DNA of 11,580 nt from Oscillospiraceae bacterium (GTDB lineage: Bacteria > Bacillota > Clostridia > Oscillospirales > Oscillospiraceae), in assembly GCA_017480395.1 (NCBI GenBank), contig JAFVAS010000207.1:1-11580 (forward strand), in the 5' to 3' direction. The position numbers and the translations under genes were made by a program. The notes under the pieces were generated by a model. The model ran no database searches, was not told the DNA's origin, and saw only the letters and a program-made list of their open reading frames with translations. Each line of letters starts with the position of its first letter. Position 1 is the first letter of the stretch. Shown piece after piece: positions 6,583 through 11,580 of the stretch.

Positions 6583-7020
6583 TTATTTCTTCTTTTTCCG
6601 GCCGCCCGACCTGGCGGATTTCGTCTTGACGGGCTTGTCCCAGCTCTCTATCTCCTTCTGGATGCCGTAGAGGAGGAGGAAGGACAGGGCAACCCCGGCG
6701 GCGAAGGGATACCAGAGCTGCCCCGCCTGCCGGGCGGCGAAGATGGTGACGATGTTGAGCAGGATGCCGGCATAGGCCATGTACTGGCAGTTCTTCACGT
6801 CGCCGCCCCGCCGGGCGTTGAGGCCGCCGACGATCTCCACAAAGGAGACGATCAGGCCGACGATCATATAGGCGGCCATCAGGCTGATGTTGACGTTGGG
6901 GTCCTCCTCCCCGTCGAGGAGGATTTTGAAGACGGAGAAATAGACCACGCTCAGCAGGCTGGCCGCGCCGACCAGGGCGTACAGGGTGCCGCTGAACCGC
7001 AGCAGGGGATGCAGTTTCAT
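6583..7020 (-). CDS. Gene D: small four-helix membrane protein, 145 aa, unknown
   Basis: Start ATG at 7020 (MKLHPLLRFSG) has AAAGGAG about 9 nt upstream; longer in-frame extensions to 7275 run through the promoter region and lack a ribosome site. Hydrophobic segments at residues about 9-34, 46-68, 80-97 and 103-121 predict four membrane helices. A charged loop DGEEDPN (36-42) separates helices 1 and 2, and a strongly basic C-terminal tail ending GGRKKKK probably stays in the cytoplasm. No family is recognised, and no catalytic or metal-binding motif is evident; the single Cys78 is not in a motif. It heads the D-C-B gene series, 38 bp before C. It may be a transporter subunit, a membrane anchor or an unrelated small membrane protein. 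The role is unresolved. Confidence 0.85.
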   Translation of the reverse strand: MKLHPLLRFSGTLYALVGAASLLSVVYFSVFKILLDGEEDPNVNISLMAAYMIVGLIVSFVEIVGGLNARRGGDVKNCQYMAYAGILLNIVTIFAARQAGQLWYPFAAGVALSFLLLYGIQKEIESWDKPVKTKSARSGGRKKKK

Positions 7021-7054
7021 AGAGAGGGACTCCTTTATTATCATATGATTTATT

Positions 7055-7083
7055 ATGATAGCACAAATTCCGCAAAATGGGAA
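7055..7083 (-). promoter_or_regulatory. Promoter candidate for genes D-C
   Basis: Minus strand: TTCCCA (7083-7078), 17-bp spacer, TATCAT (7060-7055). A second possible -10, TATGAT, lies at 7045-7040. The two sit inside an almost perfect 12-bp direct repeat (7034-7045 and 7049-7060, one mismatch) that also includes the palindrome ATCATATGAT (7040-7049). Which hexamer is used cannot be told; the repeats might bind a regulator. Confidence 0.45.
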
Positions 7084-7123
7084 ACCTTCCGGGCCAAAAG
7101 GGGATGTATTTTTTGCATGGCTC

Positions 7124-7153
7124 CATCCCTTTTTCCTCCGCGGCGGAGGGATG
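7124..7153. other. Palindrome in the D/E divergent spacer
   Basis: CCTCCGC (7135-7141) and GCGGAGG (7143-7149) form a perfect inverted repeat around one base, enclosed by CATCCC (7124-7129) with GGGATG (7148-7153) as an alternative pairing. It lies in the middle of the 253-bp divergent spacer between genes D and E, upstream of both transcripts. It might be a regulator site. No T tract marks it as a terminator. Confidence 0.3.
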
Positions 7154-7214
7154 CAGAAAGTCGATGGCCCCTTGCGATACTGGCATTGGACAAAGCCGGG
7201 GATTGTCAGTAAAA

Positions 7215-7220
7215 TATAAT
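7215..7220 (+). promoter_or_regulatory. -10 element of gene E promoter, weak -35
   Basis: A perfect TATAAT lies 54 bp before the gene E start. No good -35 hexamer occurs 16-18 bp upstream (bases there read around CAAAGCC); TTGGAC at 7186-7191 would need a 23-bp spacer. A strong -10 without a -35 is typical of activator-dependent promoters, which would suit the LysR-type gene downstream. That link is inference. Confidence 0.45.
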
Positions 7221-7273
7221 TGTGAGGAATCAGCCCGGAAAACTTAGTCAAAAATGACGAAAGGAGCCCCGAC

Positions 7274-9265
7274 ATGAGTAAGAAGTATCAGCACCTGCTC
7301 TCCCCGCTGCGCATCGGCAGCAAGGTGGTCAAAAACCGCATGACCGCCGCCAACTACAAGAAGCATTTTATCCAGGGCGGGGAGGAGTACCCCACCGAGA
7401 ACGTCATCACCCACTTTGTCAACAAGGCAAAGAACGGGGCGGCCATCGTCTGCTTCCCCGGCATCGAGTTCGCCTCCCGCGTCCCCGGCGACCACTATAT
7501 GCCCCCCTACAACGTCTCCAACAACTTCAACCAGCACTATGTCTGTCAGGTGGCCGACGGCATCCACCTCTTCAACGGCCTGTGTCTCGCGCCGCTGATG
7601 CTCAACCTGCCCATGACCGTGGGCTCCTCCTTTGAGCCGGGCAAGATGCCCGAGTTTTACGATGTCTCCGACGGGGTGCTGAGCATGTACATCATGGGCG
7701 ACCCCTTCTGCGAGATGTTCGGCCAGCACTACTCCAAGCCCTATCCCGTGGAGGCCCTGAAGGACGCCGCCCGGGTGACGGTGGAGCAGTCCCTGCTGCT
7801 GAAGAGCCTGGGCATCGACGGCATCATCATCGGCAACACCCGCTTCCTCAGCCCCCTGACCAACAAGCGCAGGGACGAGTACGGCGGCTCCCTGGAGAAC
7901 CGGATGCGCTTCATCATGGACGTGTGCCGGGCGGTGAAGGAGGCCTGCGGCCAGGACTTCATCATCTCCACCAACATCACGGTGCCGGAGCCCCAGGAGG
8001 GGGGCTGGACCCTGGAGGACGCCATCGAGGCCTGCAAGATGCTGGAGGGCCTGGCGGACATCGTGGGCATCTACGGCGATGAGATCGATCCCCGCCACGT
8101 CACCCAGTTCGAGCCCAAGATGCCCTATGCCGAGGCCTGCGCCGCCATCCGCGCCGGCATTGCCGACCGGCCCAACCGGGTCATCATCGAGACCATGGGC
8201 GGCTACACCGACCCCGACGACATGGAGGAGATCATCGCCAACGGCACCGCCGACCTGATCTCCATGGCCCGGGCCTTCATCGCCGACCCGCAGTTCGGCA
8301 CCAAGGTCTACGAGGGCCGCGCCGAGGACATCACCCCCTGCCTGCGCTGCAACAAGTGCCACCGCTCCGGCGGCAGCGATCCCTGGATCGACTCCTGCTC
8401 CGTCAACCCGACCTGGGGCTATGAGCACAAGATCAAGCGCCTCTTCGACGACCCCACCGGCGTCAAGCGGGTGGGCATCGTGGGCGGCGGCCCGGCGGGC
8501 ATGCGCCTGGCCATCATGCTGCGGGAGCGGGGCCACCAGGTCGATCTGTATGAGAAGACCGATGCGCTGGGCGGCCTGCTCAAGTGCGCCAAGGGGGTCA
8601 GCTTCAAGTGGCCGCTGGACAGCTACAAGGACTATCTGATCCGCCAGACCTACAAGCACGGCGTCAACGTCCACCTGAACTGCGCCCCCACCGTGGAGCA
8701 GCTGAACCGGGAGGAATTTGACTATGTGGTGGCCGCCGTGGGCTCCGAGCCCGCCATGTCCCCCATCCCCGGTATCGACGCCCCCAACGTCATCTCCGCC
8801 GTGGACGCCTATGCCAACCTGGACAAGCTGGGCCACAACGTCGTCGTCGTGGGCGGCGGCGAGATCGGCGTGGAGACCGGCATGCACCTGAGCGAGCAGG
8901 GCTTTGCCGTCACCGTGCTGGAGATGACCGGCACCCTGGCCGCCGACTGCACCCCGACCCACTACCGCTCTCTGTTCATCCGCGCCTGGGAGAAGGACGA
9001 GGCGGAGCACGGCCTGAAGATGCTGACCAACGCCAGGGTCACCGCCATCTCCTCCGAGGGGGTCACCTATGTGGACGCTGAGGGGGCGGAGACCACCGTC
9101 CCCGCCGACACCGTGGTCATCTCCGCGGGCATGAAGCCCAAAATGGACGAGGCCCTGTCCTACGCCGCGGCGGGGGACAGCTTCTACCTGCTGGGCGACT
9201 GCAAGAAGGTGGCCAACCTGCTGACCCTGAACAAGGCGGCGCTGGGTCTGGCCGGACTCATTTAA
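7274..9265 (+). CDS. Gene E: OYE-type FMN / 4Fe-4S / FAD oxidoreductase, 663 aa
   Basis: Start ATG at 7274 with AAGGAG 7 nt upstream. FMN barrel ~1-350 (VVKNRMTAANYKKHF 18-32, DEYGGSLENRMRF 201-213, MGGYTDPDD 308-316, SMARAFIADP 330-339); cluster cysteines 356, 359, 362 and 375; FAD motif VGIVGGGPAGMRLA (400-413); second nucleotide site VVVVGGGEIGVETG (523-536); FYLLGDC (637-643). The loop after GIDG (IIIGNTRFLSPLTNKRRDE, 184-202) keeps the FLSPLTNKR end of the classical loop but has lost about 6 residues just before it, where the HGAHGY or GSEGYL signature would lie. Its N-terminal half differs strongly from B and C, while its C-terminal half is closer to G (ACT/ATPxHY and GGGEIGVE). Monocistronic unless it reads through into F. 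Predicted NAD(P)H-dependent reductase of an unsaturated small molecule; substrate unknown. Confidence 0.93.
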   Translation: MSKKYQHLLSPLRIGSKVVKNRMTAANYKKHFIQGGEEYPTENVITHFVNKAKNGAAIVCFPGIEFASRVPGDHYMPPYNVSNNFNQHYVCQVADGIHLFNGLCLAPLMLNLPMTVGSSFEPGKMPEFYDVSDGVLSMYIMGDPFCEMFGQHYSKPYPVEALKDAARVTVEQSLLLKSLGIDGIIIGNTRFLSPLTNKRRDEYGGSLENRMRFIMDVCRAVKEACGQDFIISTNITVPEPQEGGWTLEDAIEACKMLEGLADIVGIYGDEIDPRHVTQFEPKMPYAEACAAIRAGIADRPNRVIIETMGGYTDPDDMEEIIANGTADLISMARAFIADPQFGTKVYEGRAEDITPCLRCNKCHRSGGSDPWIDSCSVNPTWGYEHKIKRLFDDPTGVKRVGIVGGGPAGMRLAIMLRERGHQVDLYEKTDALGGLLKCAKGVSFKWPLDSYKDYLIRQTYKHGVNVHLNCAPTVEQLNREEFDYVVAAVGSEPAMSPIPGIDAPNVISAVDAYANLDKLGHNVVVVGGGEIGVETGMHLSEQGFAVTVLEMTGTLAADCTPTHYRSLFIRAWEKDEAEHGLKMLTNARVTAISSEGVTYVDAEGAETTVPADTVVISAGMKPKMDEALSYAAAGDSFYLLGDCKKVANLLTLNKAALGLAGLI

Positions 9266-9294
9266 GACAACCGATTCGTTTTCCTCTCTCTCCA

Positions 9295-9333
9295 TGGGCG
9301 TCCCGGCCATTTTTGGCCGGGGCGTCCGCTTTT
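9295..9333 (+). terminator. Terminator after gene E
   Basis: CCCGGCCA (9302-9309) pairs with TGGCCGGG (9314-9321) around TTTT. The stem continues outward with wobble pairs to 9295/9328 and is followed by CTTTT (9329-9333). It lies 30 bp after the stop of gene E and separates it from the regulator's own promoter. Confidence 0.75.
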
Positions 9334-9359
9334 GCCCGGAGAATTGCCCCCACGCCCCC

Positions 9360-9388
9360 TTGCGCGGCGATTTGAAGTTTGCTATAAT
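9360..9388 (+). promoter_or_regulatory. Promoter for the LysR-type regulator
   Basis: TTGCGC (9360-9365), 17-bp spacer, perfect TATAAT (9383-9388). Transcription would start near 9395, leaving a leader of about 55 nt. It lies just after the gene E terminator, so F can be expressed on its own. Confidence 0.65.
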
Positions 9389-9448
9389 ACTTTTTGCAGA
9401 ATTTTACGGGCCAGACGTCGGCGGACGGCTCCGGCGGGAGGTTTTGGG

Positions 9449-10345
9449 ATGAACATTGAACAGCTTCAGCGCTTTCTGGTGGTGGCGGAGTGCCTGAATT
9501 TCACGGCGGCAGCGGAGCGGCTGTACATCGGCCAGTCCACCATCAGCCGCCAGATCGCCTCCCTGGAGCAGGAGCTCGGCGTGGTGCTGCTGATCCGGGG
9601 CCCCCGCTCCGTGGAGCTGACCAAGGCGGGGGAGGTCCTCTACCGGGAGGGCACCAAGCTGCTCCAGCACATGGACCGGGTCCGGGATCGGGTCATCGAG
9701 GCCGGGAAGGGCGTGGACGGCAAGCTGCGCATCGCCACGGTGCCCGCCTATTTCTCCAGCCTGAACGCCATCTCCCTGCGGCTGATGGAGACCTACCCCA
9801 ACCTGAAGCTGCGGCTGAGCTATTCGAAATACCTGAACGTATGTCAGGACATCGAGATGGGGGGCGCGGACATCGGCGTGTCCTACTCCTTCCTCGACCC
9901 GCTGGACGAGCGCTATGAGTCCATCGCCCTGGAGCCGTCCCGGTTCTATGTGGTGTGCCGCAGGGATCACCCCCTGACCGTGGGGCATGAGAACGGCATC
10001 TACCAGGACGAGCTGCGGGACACCGACATCATCTTTGGCCGCAACAGCATGCTGATGATGAGCAACCCCCAGCCCTACCGCGGCGACCCCCAGATCCCGG
10101 AGGCGGCGGACGACCGCTCCATGGAGGGGGATCTGGTCACGCTCCAGCACAGCGACCAGATCATGATCCTGCCCGGCTGCTCCATCCAGGCCACCCACAA
10201 CAACCTCGCCGCCATCCCGATCCTGGATGAGCACCTGCTGCACCAGGTCATCCTGTTCTACCGCAGGGACTCCATCTCCAGCACGACCCAGCGCTTTCTG
10301 GAGATCGTGCACAGCTACCTGGAGGCCCAGAACGCAGGACGGTGA
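9449..10345 (+). CDS. Gene F: LysR-family transcriptional regulator, 298 aa
   Basis: Start ATG at 9449 follows GGGAGG (9436-9441) by 7 nt and begins with the canonical MNIEQLQRFLVVAE; an in-frame extension back to 9332 would run through the promoter. Residues 1-60 are the winged helix-turn-helix (FTAAAERLYIGQSTISRQIASLEQELG, with LIRGPRSVELTKAG as the wing), followed by a linker helix (about 60-88) and a two-lobed effector-binding domain (about 91-290; GKLRIATVPAY at the first strand and DIGVSYSF near 141-148). The length is typical of the family. Such proteins bind a small metabolite and activate neighbouring genes. The likely targets here are E, which has a strong -10 but weak -35, and perhaps the divergent D-C-B genes or the oppositely oriented G. 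The effector and targets are inferred, not shown. Confidence 0.93.
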   Translation: MNIEQLQRFLVVAECLNFTAAAERLYIGQSTISRQIASLEQELGVVLLIRGPRSVELTKAGEVLYREGTKLLQHMDRVRDRVIEAGKGVDGKLRIATVPAYFSSLNAISLRLMETYPNLKLRLSYSKYLNVCQDIEMGGADIGVSYSFLDPLDERYESIALEPSRFYVVCRRDHPLTVGHENGIYQDELRDTDIIFGRNSMLMMSNPQPYRGDPQIPEAADDRSMEGDLVTLQHSDQIMILPGCSIQATHNNLAAIPILDEHLLHQVILFYRRDSISSTTQRFLEIVHSYLEAQNAGR

Positions 10346-10358
10346 ACCCCAGACGCAG

Positions 10359-10394
10359 ACAGCTCCCGAAGCGATGCTTCGGGAGCTGTTTTTT
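10359..10394 (+). terminator. Terminator after the LysR-type gene
   Basis: Perfect 14-bp stem ACAGCTCCCGAAGC (10359-10372) with 10376-10389 around the loop GAT, ending in six T (10389-10394). It starts 13 bp after the stop of gene F. The minus strand has no T tract, so it serves F only. Confidence 0.92.
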
Positions 10395-10420
10395 GCTGCT
10401 TCTACGGGTGTGCCCTCTCC

Positions 10421-10459
10421 GGCACGGCTGCGCCGTGCCACCTCCCCCAGAGGGGGAGG
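10421..10459. repeat. Double-hairpin extragenic palindromic element
   Basis: Two perfect hairpins stand side by side: GGCACGGC-TGC-GCCGTGCC (10421-10439) and CCTCCCCC-AGA-GGGGGAGG (10441-10459), one base apart, then CAAGG. This pattern, a variable hairpin followed by CTCCCCC-loop-GGGGGAG-x-CAAGG, resembles an extragenic repeat I remember as common in Oscillospiraceae genomes; the copy number here is not tested. It lies 19 bp beyond the stop of gene G and 26 bp past the gene F terminator, so it might also stabilise or end the G transcript. Confidence 0.6.
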
Positions 10460-10478
10460 CAAGGGGAAAGCGGTTCTT

Positions 10479-11580
10479 TTAGGCGTTGTTGCCCGCGGCG
10501 TAGCCGCTGCGCATGGCGCCCTGGACGGTCTTGATGGCCTCGGCGTCGCCGATGACGGTGGTCTCGGTGCCGGGGGCGTAGAAGGCGTAGGCTTCGTCCT
10601 TCTTGGAGCGGGTGCCCACGGCCATGACCACGGTGTCCGCCTCGATGGTGTGCTCCACGCCGTCCTCGTCCTTGTAGCTGACCCCGGCGTCGGTGATGCC
10701 GGTGACGGTGGCCTTCAGGATGGAGGAGAAGCCCTCGGTGGCCTCCCAGGCGTCCCGCACCATGTTGTAGTAGTGGATGGGGGTGGCGTCGGCGGCCAGC
10801 ATGTCCCGCATCTCCAGCACGGTGGAGGGGTGGCCCTGCTTGGCCAGGAACATTCCGGCCTCCACGCCGATCTCGCCGCCGCCGATGACGACCACCTTGC
10901 CCTTGACCCGCTCGGGGTTCAGGAAGGCGTCGATGCCGGTGATGACGTTGGCGCGGTCGTGGCCGGGGATGGGAATGACGATGGGGTCAGCGCCGATGGC
11001 GACGATCACCTTGTCATAGCCCTTCAGCTCGCCGGGCTTGACCTCGGAGTAGAATTTCACGTCGATGTTGGGGTTCTCCAGGGTCTTGCGCACCATGTAG
11101 TCCTTGAAGAGCTTCAGCGTCCACTTGAAGTCGGGGACGCTGGCGGGGATCAGCTGTCCGCCCAGCTCGCCGTTCTTCTCGAAGAGGGTGACCTTGTGGC
11201 CCCGGTTGGCGGCCACCTGGGCGGCCTCCATCCCGGCGGGGCCGCCGCCGATGACGGCGATGTTGCCGGGGGTGACCACGGGGGCGGGGGCCATCTTGCG
11301 CAGCTGATGCTCCAGGCCGTACTCCGGGTTGACGGAGCAGGTGGAGAGGTAGGGGCCGTGGATGGTGTTGACGTGGCACTTGTTGCAGCGCAGGCAGGGC
11401 ACCACGTCCTCCCCCTTGCCCTCATAGGCCAGACGGCCGAAGTTGGGGTTGGAGATCCAGGCCCGGGCGCCGCCGATCAGGTCGGCCTTGCCCTGGGCCA
11501 CGTCCCGCTCGCAGGTGTCCAGGTTGGTGAAGCCGGCGACGGTCACCACGGTGATATTGGTGCCGGACTCCTTGACGGCG
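10479..11580 (-). CDS. Gene G: OYE-type oxidoreductase, C-terminal 366 aa (cut by window edge)
   Basis: The frame is open through the right edge; only 366 residues are visible, with roughly the first 290-300 missing when compared with gene E. A GTG at 11549 is an internal Val, not the start. The fragment opens in the last part of the FMN barrel (VVTVAGFTN, GGARAWISNP), then cluster cysteines encoded at 11396, 11387, 11378 and 11339 (CLRCNKC, x12, C), the FAD motif IAVIGGGPAGMEAA, a second nucleotide site VVVIGGGEIGVEAG, and a C-terminal VIGDAEA. It is more like E than B or C. It converges on gene F. The active-site loop lies outside the window, so whether it shares the short loop cannot be seen. 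Predicted NAD(P)H-dependent flavin reductase of an unsaturated substrate. Confidence 0.92.
   Translation of the reverse strand, partial: AVKESGTNITVVTVAGFTNLDTCERDVAQGKADLIGGARAWISNPNFGRLAYEGKGEDVVPCLRCNKCHVNTIHGPYLSTCSVNPEYGLEHQLRKMAPAPVVTPGNIAVIGGGPAGMEAAQVAANRGHKVTLFEKNGELGGQLIPASVPDFKWTLKLFKDYMVRKTLENPNIDVKFYSEVKPGELKGYDKVIVAIGADPIVIPIPGHDRANVITGIDAFLNPERVKGKVVVIGGGEIGVEAGMFLAKQGHPSTVLEMRDMLAADATPIHYYNMVRDAWEATEGFSSILKATVTGITDAGVSYKDEDGVEHTIEADTVVMAVGTRSKKDEAYAFYAPGTETTVIGDAEAIKTVQGAMRSGYAAGNNA

Noticed and set aside
4694..6670. 658-residue plus-strand open frame opposite gene C
   Set aside because: Same kind of GC-driven antisense shadow, running past the start of gene C into gene D.
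7021..7275. Extended N terminus of gene D
   Set aside because: The extra residues run through the divergent promoter region; ATG 7020 has AAAGGAG at proper spacing.
7244..9310. 688-residue minus-strand open frame opposite gene E
   Set aside because: Antisense shadow spanning the whole of gene E and its ribosome site; repetitive GVGG/HL composition.
9332..9448. Extended N terminus of the LysR protein
   Set aside because: The extension overlaps the TATAAT promoter and the end of the gene E terminator; the LysR fold starts at 9449 with its own ribosome site.
9404..10462. 352-residue minus-strand open frame opposite the LysR gene
   Set aside because: Antisense shadow that begins in the repeat region; gene F has clear LysR domains.

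Overview
The window looks like chromosomal DNA from a GC-rich, strictly anaerobic gut Firmicute of the Oscillospiraceae type (Flavonifractor, Pseudoflavonifractor, Lawsonibacter or similar). The grounds are strong AGGAGG ribosome binding sites, sigma-A type promoters in AT-rich gaps, very GC-rich third codon positions, hairpin terminators with T tracts, palindromic extragenic repeats, and several large clostridial Old Yellow Enzyme (OYE) type iron-sulfur flavoenzymes. The genus call is inference.

Layout. Bases 1-316 hold no credible gene. They form a hairpin-rich element bracketed by two identical 25-bp direct repeats. A near-consensus promoter with a palindromic operator candidate (364-407) follows and drives gene A (494-2179, +), an uncharacterised 561-residue two-domain protein whose N-terminal part resembles the UGSC (seleno)protein family. 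Gene A ends at a bidirectional terminator shared with the convergent minus-strand genes D-C-B. D (7020-6583) is a small four-helix membrane protein. C (6544-4523) and B (4361-2343) are paralogous FMN / 4Fe-4S / FAD oxidoreductases. Divergent from D is gene E (7274-9265, +), a third oxidoreductase, followed by its own terminator and promoter and then by a LysR-type regulator F (9449-10345, +). Convergent with F, after a terminator and a double-hairpin repeat, is G (10479 to beyond 11580, -), the C-terminal half of a fourth such oxidoreductase.

How the genes may work together. Each complete oxidoreductase has the arrangement of 2,4-dienoyl-CoA reductase and trimethylamine dehydrogenase: an FMN barrel, a four-cysteine cluster site, and two nucleotide-binding folds that pass electrons from NAD(P)H through FAD and the cluster to FMN. 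Related gut enzymes reduce C=C bonds in bile acids, isoflavones, steroids and enoates. The most notable observation is that all three complete enzymes have an active-site loop 6-7 residues shorter than in the classical families. The loop that normally carries the catalytic Tyr/His is missing, so they appear to form a divergent subgroup with unknown substrates. The locus may be a substrate-inducible reductive cassette controlled by the LysR protein, with gene A as a possible partner. No substrate can be read from sequence alone.
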